The notes beneath the pieces were generated by a model. It was not told where the DNA came from. It did not search any database and was given only the letters and a program-made list of their open reading frames with translations. The position numbers and the translations under genes were made by a program. 64,000 nucleotides of DNA from Urechis unicinctus (lineage: Eukaryota; Annelida; Polychaeta; Xenopneusta; Urechidae): the NCBI GenBank assembly GCA_034190875.2, contig CM067357.1:24597878-24661877 (forward strand). The letters are read 5' to 3'. Each line of letters opens with the position of its first letter. Position 1 is the stretch's first letter. Shown piece by piece: positions 1 to 15,000 of this stretch.

Positions 1-2735
1 CAGGAAGCTAGCAAATGTGGTCATTCACATGTACACCTCTAGTTGATATACTTACATGCGAGAGATTTGTTTGCGAACGAGTCATAGAAAATTAAGGTGT
101 GTTAAGCATGTGCGTTCACATGGCGATAGTCTTTCTTGCCCATGCAACTACGTATTGACTGATATTGTGCCTTTCATTGCCATTGTAGAATGTTCCTTGA
201 TATCCAGACAGACCCGTAGCGAATAAGTGGTGGTTAAGCACATGTAATGTTGACCCACGATACCGTGGTATAAATATGCGATGCCATTTGGTAAAAGTAA
301 ATCTTGCTGTACTCGGACGACTATGCTAAGCTACGTTGAGTGTTACCGTACACGGCCCAGCGGCTAAACGGTGATAGATATCTGCTCAAGTTGCCAATCG
401 GTTTGATGCAAGCTAAGCGATGGCACATAAGTGGTTCTGTCTCAGCTTCACAATCATCTGCATCCAGCAATATCGTGATGTCCCCCGCAGATTTGTCCTT
501 GATGTTTAAACTCTCTTTTACTCATTCTTTCCTTTCTATCCTAATTGCAAAATCCAACACGCGCGCTAAACGTAGTTCCCTAGAGTACACTAAGACAATA
601 ATTGCATATTCGTAAGCAAGTCGATTTAATATATGTGAATGCATTATAGTTTCGTTCTCCAAATCTGGCTTTTCATCTAAACCAAGTATTCCGTATTCAT
701 GATAGTTTGCAATCTAACTTGTACTTATGATCACATTAACAATGGTGCAAAATTCTGCGTTTGCACTAATAAGCAATATAACATTAGGTGATAGAGATCA
801 GTTATTAATGAAGCTTAACGAATCCCATAAGAAATCGGTTTGACATGATAAGCAATCGCACCACCGTCGTTATCAATATGGCCTTACAAACTCCACGAGA
901 AATTGATGCCTGCGTAGACGCACCTTTATCAGCATTGTTGTGAATACCATTTGCCAAGTATTTACTTACAACCTTTTAGCGTTACCATTGTCAGAACTGC
1001 AAAATAATTGGGCAACTTCAATGCAGACTAACTTCTCTCCCAAACCACGATCCTTCACTTGACTAGATCACCCGCCCCCCTATTTCACATCCATATAAAC
1101 CAAATGTAAATATACCTGAGTTTATGTTATTACCGCTAATAACGGTTCTGTGAAACTACGTTTTACTGGCCATTTGCCAAGTTTTCTTTTCATCGCAATA
1201 AATGTTTTCATCGCTTTGAAGACTATGCAAATCAATGCCATGAAAAGATATTGTGGTCAAGCAAGCATTCACGTTGTTAAAAATAATTCATGGGTCAAGC
1301 ATACATTGGACATGCAGCAACGCTAGGCACAATGTGTTGTGGAATAATAGGCGTTTAGCGAGAACATTGGTTGCGATGAGAAGAGGGATGTCCTTTTGGA
1401 TATGACGACGCTTCCTGTTGATGTAAAGAGGAAGATCACAAGTTGTCATCAAATGTGCAAGACGGCCTGGCAGATATATTTCCAGCATATTCTGCCAGCA
1501 CCGACGGAAGGGATTTCAGAATTAGTGTTGCCGTGAATTTTGATAACACGATTTGCACTAAAGGGCCATAATGCTCACTAGCTCTGTACCGCTTTTAATT
1601 TCAAAAGGCTTGATAATATAGTATAAGCAGAAATCGATTCAGACGAACAGTATTATGTGCATTGCTGACAAAGGACCAAATTTTAGCAATGCTTTATTAC
1701 TTGCGGTGTCGCTGTGCGGGTGTAATGGATTAGGTTCGGGTTTCTCGACAAATCATTTCATCCTATAAAATCCGTGCAGGGCCCATGTAGAGCCAGTGTG
1801 CCTAACAGAATGAAATGTTCCATTGATGTGTGTGGCGTAACACATCAACATTTCGTATGCAATGATTTTGGTCATTATATATATATGCATGCTAAGAGAT
1901 GATTTTTACAATGGTTAGCATTTGACAAAAAGGAGAAGCACTCTGTTAGATACAACCACAATAAGAGGTTGCAGACAGCAGTTGTGAAAGACGGTGCTCA
2001 TTGACCCAGTATGTTTTTGTATTTATATGGCCGAATAAAACAATATAGACCGGCTGAAATCTTGGACATACATGTGAACATTATTAAGTGCTGGCATAGA
2101 AGGCAACAACGTTATATATCGCTCCTATTTATAAATGTTATTGATTGATCTCATCAACAAACCCATGCAGACTAGGCAAACAAGCACGACATTGCGATGT
2201 GATGGCCGATTTTACTCTAGCACAACCGTCATATATTTTTTGGTTTTGCTTCCTTCATCAGATGCAATACTTTGCTTAGTTATTATCTATTGGTTGCACT
2301 TTCATAACTGAAGAATGCTGCTGGCTTTTGCAGACTTCTTATCGCAGATGTTAACACGCGATTTATAGCACTAACTGTATCGTCACGTTACATATTTTGT
2401 GCATTACAAATGCAACATAGTCCGTGTTCTGCCATTATCACAGCAGAATCTATTTGATATGCTGTGTTTGACACTGAATGTGATTATGGTTTTATGATGT
2501 ATATAAAACGCGCAACATATTTACCATTTGTGCTGGCTTAGATTTTTGACTTCAACTCTATGTAACTAGTTTATATCATGCGTTACTGCAATGTGATGTT
2601 TTGCTGTGAGACTTTTTCCATTGTGGTACAGCGTCGGAAAATCGATATATATATTCTCGTACATCAGGTATTGTACCATTGGCACCCCACACTATTTACA
2701 CAGGTGAGCTCGTTGAGTTTATGGTGACATATCAG
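1..2735. other. Gene-empty AT-rich stretch
   Basis: I see no coding exon, RNA gene or tandem array here. The open frames (340-615 plus and 1288-1488 minus are the longest) have no recognisable motifs and are of chance length. A short TA run near 1876-1888 is the only low-complexity patch. Confidence 0.6.
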
Positions 2736-3060
2736 GACATATAATGCATTTATATAGCGCCTGTTTCCAGGAAATAATCCTGCTAAAAGGCGCTTAAGCA
2801 GGCTGTTAAATGTTATAGCGCTGACTAAAAGTAAATATCTTGAGGTTTGATTAAGATCAATCAACCGTAATTCGACCGACAAACTGCGATAGGAAGTGCG
2901 TTCCACAAACGTGGTGCTTCATTAATAAACGCTCTAGCACCGTATGAAGACATATTTGGAGATGTTGGGACTTGAAGCAGATACTTGTTTATAGATCGAA
3001 GATCCCTTGCAGGTTGGTATTTATTCTATGGGATGTTGAGAAATATCTGCTTTCAGTTCA
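2736..3060. repeat. Possible decayed interspersed repeat (tatagcgcc type)
   Basis: The stretch opens with gcatttatatagcgcctgtt, has an internal aaaggcgcttaagcagg, then gcgttccacaaacgtggtgc and ctctagcaccgtatgaag. From memory this order of phrases (a tatagcgcc start, an aggcgctt block, a g-ttccac-cgtgg block, then an agcaccgta block) occurs in a repeat family spread through marine invertebrate genomes. I cannot search to confirm this. The copy is clearly diverged. The minus strand is open for 80 codons (2664-2906), but I read no protein family in it. It could instead be unique DNA with a chance resemblance. Confidence 0.3.
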
Positions 3061-6000
3061 GAAACTGTAGATAAATACACAAAAAATCCTTTTATTTGTC
3101 GTTTTCATGCGCAAACCGCGCACCTGCCTCAATTCACGGATCACTTATAGACAAAATGATCCAAAAATGAGAAGGAATAACTTTCGCCATTGTGCCACAA
3201 CTATCAAAAACAATCCAGCCAAATGATACGTGGGCTGCCAGTTAAGGCATGCAACCTTCAATTGTTCTCGGAAAAACATCTTTGATGTATATAGCAGTTA
3301 ACTACTGCAATAAGTGCCATCTGTCACTCCGTTTGCCTCAAACAATTGATTTACGTTTGGGGTCGGCTTAATCCCCTGAGCGTTGTGTTTGCATAGGGAT
3401 AAATTGGTCCATTATCCCTGTAAATTGAGCAAAGCTGATGCAGCTGATGCAATTTAACACTATATGTTGCATACATACTTTTTGAACCATTGCCATTGCC
3501 CAGCCGTCTTCAAAACAGATCCAAAAGCTTATGCTAATAATTCGTCATACCGTGTATTGTCAAGCTTTTCTACATTGTTAGCAAATGGCTCATTTAATCA
3601 CACCTCTACACATGCGTCTTCTTTTTATTTATTGATGCGTAAGGCAATGTAGTCCACTTCCGACAAAACAAATGAATGATTTTTTGCTAAGCTCTGGGGC
3701 TACACGGATGTGATTGTGTGTTGCGACGACTCCCTTCACGAGGGGTTTCTCTTAGCTAGCCCGGATGGTGGGTGCCGGTGACACTCTTCTTGGAATCAAT
3801 ACTTCCAAAGACTTGTAGCAGCATAGGTGTTTCATTACAATGTCACGGTGATGAGTTGGGTAAGCTGATCTTTGACATAACTATCATCTGCAAGGTGTTT
3901 CAACATAGTATAGGTATACTGAGCAAGTGTCGGTGGGGATTATCTTTGGAATAGGTCGTAGGCTTTTGCTACTTTTAACAAAGACTGGCATTTAACCACA
4001 CGCGTCAAGCTTCAGAAAACTTACGATTTCTTTAAAGTTAGCTTTTTAGAAATACTTAGGAAATATGACTAACTGCTTAAGCCCGTATAACCTATTTGGC
4101 TTTTTAAATTCCTTCAAGTGTAGAGAATACGTTGTCTATGCAACGTCAATCTGAAAACACCACATTGAACATTGCATAAGTTATGATTGTCAAATATTAT
4201 CGAAATTTAGTTGCAATGTGGATATTAGCAGGTTCACATCAACATGTGTGATCCACATTCTACAGGAAAATAAAGCTACACTTACTATGCTTCTTCCGTG
4301 GCTGCTAGTGTTTTCGCAGTTATAGGGATACAGAAATACTGTTTATGTAGACCACCAGCACTTACATCGCTCTTAGGTTCATTATCACGCGCCTCACGGA
4401 ACTGCAGGAAGTATAAAGGATCGCCTTAATGGCTAGGTAATGACGGCAACAGTTTTAACACAATAGCAGCGACAGTGGTAATTGTCCCAAAGGAGCTCGT
4501 TAGATCTTACCGCTCTGAGTAATGTGACGTATGACATTTACTGCTGGCGAATCCTTGTCGGAAGGGGTTCTCTGTTCAACTGAGAGCTAAGTGCCAAGGC
4601 CAATGTCTTAAACGCTCCGGCAAATGGATATCCTCGTCTGCGCAACAGGCTATTGGATAATGTAGTTACCTGCAGCCTTTAAGATGCTACTGCCATCCGG
4701 ATCGGGCATTATTTTAAGCTAGTGCCCTAAAGCACTGACAAAGGAAAATAAACTATAGTTGTTCTGACAAATCCGAAACTTCAATCGTAAAGTGTCTCAC
4801 ATCTAAGGTTCTTAAGAGTATTCGATGTAAATAGCATTTCATAGATCACAAGGATTTTCATTTTTTATGCGCCATATCTACGACAAGCAACTTTTCGCCA
4901 ATGCTATTATATTAAGCCGGAACTTATAGCATTAAGATTTCGTAAATTGACTGACATTTATCGATCTCCATATAATTCACATTTACTGCGTCATTTGCAT
5001 TTTTCACATTTTATGTCCAATTAGTCACTGAACAAGTGTCCTTATCATAAAACATTTGATTAAGTTACCCAAACGCTCTGTGTTACTAAAAATGGGTGTT
5101 CCTTGCGTAGTATCCAATGTAGCAGACTGCAATCTGCTCAAAAAATTATTTGCCAGGCCGGCTTATGATATGGTAATCAAAGAATGTTGACCATCGATTG
5201 ATTGTTAGATTGCTGATGTTAGTCGAACTGTTTGCATCGCTCAATACAAGAAACGGCATCCATTCTTCGGCAGCGCGTTAACTGCTGGAGTTTACAAAAT
5301 AATACTCTCTATGCCAACAAATGTATATGACGTGATTTCTCTCGTTCATTGTGGCATAAGACCACGAACTACCTGCTTTGATTGCTATCATAAGACCAAT
5401 GATCATTAAAAGCCAACATTAAAAGCTATTCTTGGTTAACACCTGCCAATGGGGGGTGGGGGACATGCTAACGATTTGAATGTTTGCGTATATTTGTATG
5501 CATGACATTAGTTATAGCATAGAACAATAGTTAAGTTTGCAATGTGTTCAACTTTCTAATAAAACGACAGTGAAATAGGTGGTAGACATGATAGCATGCA
5601 ATGTCTGAGCAGTGACGTATTCATGCGGATATATTCATTACCAACATCTTATGTAATTCAATATTTTGTTCAGTTCCGTACGGTACTGGTATTTGCAATA
5701 TCAACATTCATCCGTGATGCCTGTCTCAAAAAAAGGTATGTGTATTTCTTATTTCTTTGCTCACCCCGAACATTAATGGGTTACCACACCCACTTAATAT
5801 TTCCTCGATAAATGTTTTAATAGTTGATTGTTCTATCATGACTGATATTCATTAAGAACGAAACCGGCCAGTATGTTTTAATATTTGCGCATATGTATAT
5901 AGCAGGTTGCAAGTAGAACATATTATATTTGTCAAGCACACAAACGTTGATAACCAGTCTTTATATGTTCTATATTTATCTAAGTATCTTTAGCAGGGCT

Positions 6001-9000
6001 TTTTAAAGAATGGTCGCCGTTAATTGATATGCCGCTAATCAGTTAAACAATCGCCTCTTAGACAATTTGCTAGGCTCACAATATCGTTGAAAAGTAGTGA
6101 AAATATTGATTAATCACATAATTGTCTACATAATATTGCCATTAGGTGGTATACTCTTTGCGAGGCAAATCATCTGCAAAATTTGATCCCAAGTTATGTT
6201 GTAGAAAACCCCAACAATAATTACTAATGCATTATATCCACCAGACAATCTTTGGCTACTGTAGCGCACCACTAGCAGGGACATATTCCATTGAGTTCCA
6301 AGTAGATTCCACTTCGGAGTTGTTCTACTTGGTGCAGCAATAACAACGTTTGACAGAAACATGATCATCTAAATGGTTTATATGGCTGGCGTTGATTCCC
6401 CGCGGATGTTAAGCCTTTGTGAAACTGCCCAGCAAATCGGCTTATTTTGCACCAGCATAACATATGGATCAGAAAGCCAGGTATCGCTTCATAAATAGCT
6501 TGCGTCATTTCTCAAAATCCGTTTAATGTCCTGTTTATATAATACGCATATTGATGACGAGGCAGTATCAACATTTGATCAATACAAGCAAGTCATGCAG
6601 GCAATAGGGCGCATTATGCTGGTATGATTCTCAACCAAAAGTAGACTGTATGCTCATATGTTGATGTTAAAACTAACTGCTGTGCCTTGGAGTGAATTTC
6701 AAATAAACATTTAGCCGATGATAATATACTAGAAGAAGGCTTGCCTAATTTATAATGGTGCACAGATTACATATTGGTGCTGCTGGTTAAGTCTCAAATG
6801 TACCACCATTTTCATCATAAAATTTCGCTGTAATGAATCCAATTGCATTCAATGAAAGGCAGAGCTGTAAATAATATTTCATGGCTGATTCATGGAAAAG
6901 ACCTTGCCTAACGTACGTCAGTAAGTGTCGCTGTGATAATTGCAGAACAATGTTTATAGCCTTTCCAATACTTAATGTGATGTATTTGTATGGTTTGCTG
7001 GTTATTTATTCCTGAACGCAGCTTCAAGACTATGATAACAGTACGCCTTAACGATATAAGTACATGCAAGGATAGCGGCATTTATCTAGTCACTTACTGA
7101 GATATAGCACATGTCTTTGTCACCAACTGTGAGTTGGATGAGTTAGTGTTTACATCAAGTAACGTATGTCCTTACCTATACTAACAGAGACTGTCAAGTT
7201 GTAAGATTTATTCTTGATTGCCTCATGGCTAACCTTAACGAGATTGATCCGGTGTTTGACGAGCGGATACGAAAAGACTCAAATTACGTTGCAAAAGCAC
7301 GCAGCTTAGACGTTTCAGCCATTGTTACCTTATGAATGGATGATTGCCATGGATTAAGTCTTGATTCACGAGAGGGTTATTTTTTAACCAAATCATCAAA
7401 TACACAAGCAAGAACCTCTCATAAAACATATATTCAGTAATGACAGGAATAGTCAGTACTAAGTTCACGCTAAGGGCGAGTACCCGTCCCTGTGTAATCC
7501 GAACAGCTAAAATATAGTTTTGCACCGTATTCTCACTACATGAAGACCAGCCTTGTAGTAACTTGCAGAGGCTTTACAAAGTCAAAATATTGGGTGATAT
7601 TTGTTTTCAAAATTGCCAGAACATGACCAAATATGCAATTACAGCGTGGTTGCGCTGGGTATGGTCAACAATTTTGACACCCTGTTGTAGACCAAACTAG
7701 AACTACAGCATGATTAATAAGGAACCACTCCAAGCAGCATACTCCTTCGGCTGCGTGCAAGGACCTAAATAATTCTTGTGGACCTTTAAAAGTGATTTGA
7801 GATTCACGGTTGTTCACACACCATAGAATATGCAAGCAATTGTGGAAAACTTTTTCTGATCAGCATATATAATATTTGAATTTCGTTTTGTTCAAAAGGC
7901 CCTATATTTTGGAGGCGGCTTAATATCTGAGGAAATACAACGATAGTAGAATCAATAATAGTTTTAATGACATCAACAACGGACAGAACGGCGTATTCAT
8001 ACAAAACTATATGTATCGATTGCACTTGGGTAATCGGGCCACAACACGACATAGCGTCTTGTTAGTCAAGATAAAAGGAATAGGGTGATATAATGAAAAC
8101 GTTAGAAAACGACGCCAGTGCGATATATAAGATGATAACACGACTGACAGAAATATGATCCATTGTTATCAGGTAGACTAATCTTCAAGAATATTGACAG
8201 CAGTAATGTAAGCACGTGGACGGCAAAAATATCGAATGTCAAATTACCTTTTGTGTAGTCGTGTCTTATATTTTTATAAAGGTGCTAAATCTGCCATCTG
8301 GAAATAACTTTGGATTATGTTAGGGACTAGTTGATACGCCAAGCAAACGAATACCTCACGAATGCCTCAATATTAGCCCAAGTAAGTCGATTCTTGAAAA
8401 ATACCAAGCTGACAATAACACGATGTTGATATTACTCAATACTTTGATGATAAGCTGATAACAAAAACCTGTGATATAACAATTGTTTGTTTATTTATCT
8501 ATCGTAATTAACTGCGGATAAATTAAACTATATCAATTGATCCGATACATGCTTGCTATGCTATCTTAAAACTTTGGCTCCAAAACCGCCAGATATTATT
8601 GCATCAATATAGCACTTGTATTAAAGCGACTGCTAAGCATTTCAAAGGAGGATGTCACATTTGACTATTTTGCATTTGCGTACTTAACTTAAGAACGGCT
8701 TTGAAGCAGGCAATATGACCATATTGCTTCTATATGGGGACTTATAAAAAGCTAAGCAATGCTTGCGACAGGGGAGTGGTGGTAGTTTCTTAAGAAGCTC
8801 TTGAGCCAAAATTCTACAAATAACCCCAATTGCCGCCCAGTTGCTAGTGACCAATTCGACGGTATTTAATATTACACTTTAATCAGATCCTTAGTGCATT
8901 TGGTGAATAACCTCCTTGCACCATTTAAGCTCTTCAATAAGAATATGCGAAGACACATGGCATAGGTAGGATGTGCAATGGTCATATTGCGTGGTTATTT

Positions 9001-12000
9001 GCAATGATATGCACCTTTTCCTAAGCCATACAGTTAACAAGTTTTTAGGAAATAGATAATTGAACATTACTCACCAGAGCAGTTAGTTTTATACGAACTA
9101 TGAACTGACTTATTCAAGTGAAAACAGAGCAATAGTAGAATGAAGCCGTTGGTCTTTTTTATTACAAATTATCAGATTATTATTATATGTTGTAACACGA
9201 CACAGCATTGAAAGCGGTAACAAACTATCGGATAAAGTGCAACTAACGCTTAGCTCAGACAGCATCTTAGAAGGGAGAATGCCAATGCAGGGCGAGACAA
9301 GGATGCCGAGTATTGATGCTTGAATTAATTGTTATACGTTCATTTCTTTGTTATACGTCCAAATCCCAACGATCGTCTGTTATTGTGCTTTCTTTTATGG
9401 AATTAGTTGATAACGGGTAAATTCAACAATATCGCTACAGATGTGCTACATATTGGAAGCCTAAACATCAAAGCAGATCAAACGGCGAGTTAAAACCAAA
9501 GGCGAAATGAATAATTCAAAACGCACACATAATTAACTAATGAAAATCAATGACCTAAATGTTTCATATGAAATCTGTTCATATTTTTATCTTAGTTTCT
9601 GACGCGCAAATACGTTACTATTCGATATAAACTTCAGAATACTCGTTGTTGATTGCTTAGTGATTTGCTGGTTTTCAAGTAGCTTTGCATACACAAACTC
9701 GGAAGCTCAACCTATTACCTTTCAAAGGTTTGTCGGTAATGCAGCGTCGCCCTGTCCGAAAACATGTACGTGGAATAAGCAGCAAATGAGTTTTAAGAAA
9801 GTTATTTGACTCTTCTAGACGAATTTATCTATCGCGAATTCCGCAAGAAAAGATAACATTATATTTTTTTCAGCAAAGCTCATGTTATATTGATAGAAAC
9901 ATTGCCGATGTCCTTTAAGTAACAAGTATCGGCACCGACAAAGTTGTTTGTCTCGTTTTGTAACCATTCATGCATCTACTGAACGCCTTTGTTTCTAACT
10001 TCGAGCCTCGTTCGTACAGATGTGTTCTTTTGTAATACTATACATCCATGATCTGAAACGCACACAACCTCTGATGACAATGTAAATACCATTTGACTAC
10101 ACTCGTGCCGGTTGCAAAAAACACAGTTGTTTAGTGCCGGCATGAACTGCTCCCAACTTAAATATAACCGCGTATCTAAATTATTTCATATATTACAATG
10201 AATCAATGATTGCTCTTACTTCTGCTTGGTTCGAGAACCAGATAATTCATACATATCGGCCACATATTACGGATCCTATTCAAATGTATATGAAATCGAT
10301 AGCATACCTGATCATTGCTTTATGATGGTTACTACAGATTCTGTCATGGCACAACTGGGCTGGTGTTCATGCTGAGAATTTTCCTCCTCATTGAAAACCC
10401 TTTCATTACGCAATCATTGTCTTAGCTTCTTAGCATTCAGTTGTCATTACAAATAGCTAAGGCTACCGTCCGAAGCCCTTCCATGGCTTTAGTAAATGCG
10501 GGGAATGTTTGCTCCTTGTTGTTGGTTTGCTTCTTTTCTGTAAATTACTTTTTCCCTTACATCCTGAGCAGATGTGTTTGTAGAGGTATCGATGAGTTGA
10601 TGTCAATGTGTTGCACACTGTACAACTGAACATTAACTTAACCTCATTTATATTGTGTTTAATGACACTAATACGGACGGGGAAGAGTCTGATACCTGAA
10701 ACCCAAATGAATGTCATTAATGTTCTGGATTTAGCCGTCTAGACAAGCAACATTACCGGGTAGACCTCAAGATGGAATTGTCCGTCTAGCAAAATACATT
10801 TCCGGCTGTTGGCATTGCCAAATCGGAACTTATAAATATACTTATTGAGCTTCTTGTCACAAACCGGCCACATCAGCTCTTGTTGAAAATCAACCGATGG
10901 TTTCAACGTTTATTTTCTCCTTTTGTGGCAAGACAAATTCAGAATCTGGTAAAGACTACATAATCATCTCATTCAAACCTAACAACTGACAAGGTGACAC
11001 GAAGGCAGTAAAACAGAAAAAGTCACAGATCTTATCCATTCTCTCAAGTTGTGTGTGACATTTCATCCATTTTTCAAAGAGCACATTTCCTGCTAATTTC
11101 CGTAGTTTGCTTTTGGAAGAAGCTTGATTGCGGATATTTCTGTGTGGCCTACTGAATATTACTAAAGCTAAATTAGCTAGGACATTGCTCAATATGATCG
11201 TAGGCTAAGTTTGCCTGACATATTTTACATTTTGTTTTTGTATCAGAGAGCATGGATAAATACCGCGAAGTATACAAGCAAAGTCAGAAACTTGGTTTTC
11301 AGACATTGCTGCTTAAACATAGGTTCGCAAGCGTCGTACGTAGAATAATTTAAGGTCTTATGGAATAATCATTCGACCACGCACACATGCTTTTTGTCTT
11401 CTGTCAATACCCTAAGTACTTTTTATAAATGGTGTTTTTGAAATCGCTGTTTAATTGCTAACCAAATATTTTCCAATATATATTATACATTTGCGTTCAA
11501 TGCTGCCAAACATTCAGCAAAGCAGTGTCTGAGGTATGCACACGGACAATAATATCCTAGCACCAAGATTCACCGTTTACACCTTGGTGCACGTTGACAA
11601 TGTTTTCAGCAGGACATCTGATGATCATCCGAGGTTTGTCAAGTGAATATCCCCAGTGGACGATGCTTTTAATTGCATTGTATAATCACTATGTTCCGGT
11701 TGACGTTCGACTTTTGAATTGCAATGAAGTTATGCCGATGTATCATATTTCACGTATTCCCAAGATTGCAGGATATGATGAGTAATACCAGCACTTCGAT
11801 TTCTAGTTTGCTGACGCAGGGCAATAAATGGCACTCTCAAGAAGTAAACAATATCCCATTTTTTAGGAATATATATGTCCCGAAGATTTTATCCATTTCT
11901 GTGGAACAATGCACATGTGCATTTTGTCTTTTGATTGAGTATATGCTGATGGTTATTTTGCAAGCACAACAAAACCTTAAATGGCATCTTAATGTTACAA

Positions 12001-15000
12001 TATTGGTTCTTGTGTAGGATTAGTTATTGCCAGAAGAAAACAAAAATCTCAACGTTGCTGCACAACGCAACATTATACCCAATTGCAAAGCGGTTTGAGT
12101 GGCAAGCAGTCGTCGGATTAGAGTGTTTTCTTTATGATCTGTGGGATCATTCCGCAGATAGTGATGCAGTTACTATTATTGTAGCTGCAAGACCACAGCA
12201 AGAGATGCATGAGTCTCCAACAAAACCGACCCCCCCCCCCCCTCACACCCCATCCCCCGGACACATACGGGATCACATTGTCAAGAGCTGATTGTAGGTT
12301 TTTACACCTTAAAATTCGCCATTAACAATAAATGTGTCCCTACAAATTTAACAACTGACATTATATTACGATACGGACACCGGAGCTGATGTCATAACTA
12401 GAAAACAACGTCAGCCTGCTATTTTCGGCCGGCTGGTCAATAGCGGGAAGTTCACATATGGGTTTTTTTTAGCATCAACACGGTGGAAAAAGAAGATTAC
12501 ATTTATGGTTGTCATGGCACTATAACCTGATAGCAAGTATGTTGATTAGTCGGGATCAAAGAAATAAAAGGCTCAGCGTAATTACTGCACCACGTCGCCT
12601 GCTCGTTTCACCCATGCGGTTATGACCGCTAGGATCATTACTAGGATTAAAAGCAAATAGCGGATGGAAATCAAAATATGCTCGGACGAGCAGCTACGTC
12701 TCGCATTTCAATTAACACCTGCATACATTGCTAAGCTGTTTTGGCACAGCTGCCTTTGTCGACTTAAAAAAGGCTGTAGACCAATGAGGAGAGCGCACCC
12801 TTAAAGAAAGCATAGCATGAACCCTATATGAAAGCGCAGGCAGCATAACGCATTGTAATTATGATACATATTGTCGTCGGATTCATTATACCTAACCGGT
12901 CAACGAATTTGTCTACAATCAATCTGTCAACACATACAGAGTCATAAGAGAAATATAAGACCATAGCAGAAATGTTTTGAGGCAAAATGCCAAAACTGTT
13001 GTTATGATAATGGGTAAAGGAAATATGCGACCAAACCATGGCGATAGCGTCAAATGTATGTGGTACGATAGAATACATCTGCATGATTTATTTATTAAAT
13101 ATTATGTACAAAATATTCGAAAATAGCAATTTGGAGGTTCCTCCGGAAATACAGCTCGATGAACAGTCTTTGCAGCTTCTGCCACAAAAATCATTCTATC
13201 GGATGACAATGTTATTCCGTCCATTAATATATCCGGTTATGACCGTACATGATGATCATATTGCAGAGTTTTCGGATTGGGTCTGATTCCTGACTCTAAT
13301 CGCATGCATATGAATGCACACAGATGGTTGATGGAAGAATCTTATTTAAACGCGGCTTAGTTCTCAATTTCATATGGCTCACTTTTATCAAATATTTCGT
13401 ATAAGAATATGTATAGAAACGTATGCTTGAGAACATATCTCATATCTTTAAGTTGAGAGTTGATATGTTGTGGGTAATGAATGATACCAGTGACACTACA
13501 ACGGAAAGAAACAAAACGACTTTAAGGATATACAGCACCAGAAAGTTTCCTTAGTAAGGCCCAATTTAGCCGGTTGAACATGTGCACATAGAGTTTAACG
13601 GCGATGCGAAACGTGACAACATGTGACAAAGCAATCCTATCCTGTAGTATAGCAATTGGCGATGGTTCGATGTCATTGTGAGGCTGAGGTTGAGGCTGCA
13701 TCACTTACGCATTATGTGATCTCTTAGAGCTTAGAAGATGGAGTAACCTCACGTCGCAGTTGATGACCTTGACGGCGTCTCTCATAGCACAGTATGAGAC
13801 TTATGGTGTGTTGATTCGTTTCGAATCGAGGGTGCTAGTTCGGCGAGCAAATAGTTTCAGTTAATCTGTAGACATTGATAAACGGTCTCTTTTGTGGGAT
13901 TATTCCAAACGATGATATGTAGCATGATGCGGTAACAGAGACATATCTAAATCAATGTAGATGCTCTGTCACATCAAATACGCATTGCTATTGTATTCAG
14001 CTATGTTGATCATACGAATTGTACTTATGTTTAAAACTATTTTGAAAAGCTGATCTTTACTGATGTTAACATAAACAGCACATTAACTTTGCGCTAATGC
14101 CTGATTTAAGGTTACTCATTAGGGCTTTGTTCCCAACTTTGCGGCCATTTATATCAGACGGATGCAGACAATACGGCATAAGCAGATTTTGGATGAAAAG
14201 CTTGTTGGAACAACCGCTACTGCAATTTTATTGTCTGAAGGTTGGCGATAAGTTTCAAGGTGTAGCAAAATATGATTTGTTACAGTTGAAACTAACTTCG
14301 GCATTGTATGTTTCTGTGCTTGAACACCAGCTACATTGAGGGTAATGTTTAATGGCAAAACGTTGGCAGAGTATCTTTACGGCACTGCAAAAATCCATTT
14401 TAATGCATGGGCCATGTGTTTTGTGTAATGCTGCAGGACCGCAGTCAGCGTCGCTGCGCTTTTGACAGTCGATCAAAGGGCACGTGCCCGGCTATTCGTT
14501 TTTAGTGTTGCTATTCATCCCATCTGAAGAAAATAGTTAAGAAAATATTAGGCTAATTTGTTACAGAAGGTGCGCCTTACAAAGTTGATAATCAAATTCG
14601 TGCTCAAACGCTTAAGTGTAGCTTAAGTATATTCCCGCATGTCAACAATTCATCAATGCATCAAACTAACAAGCATTGCCAGTAAACATATTATCGTAAT
14701 GCACAAACGATGGCCTCCAAGCGATGTCGCATTCGCTTTGCGCTGTACTGCTACAGTCTTGTGATAGAGTTGACTCATGAATAGCTCGATACGTTAGGAG
14801 GTCAGTCGTGAATACAATAAATGCTTTTACCAGTTATCTACCCATCTGCAGTGATCCGGTAATTTGGATGTCAAATAGCTATGTGATTCCATTGAACAAT
14901 GTGTATGGATATCTATCTGTTACATAGTCACCGCTGCGTGATATTGAGGATCTCAATAAGGATGTCAATATTTGCAACGGTGCGTCATATATCCTATCCA

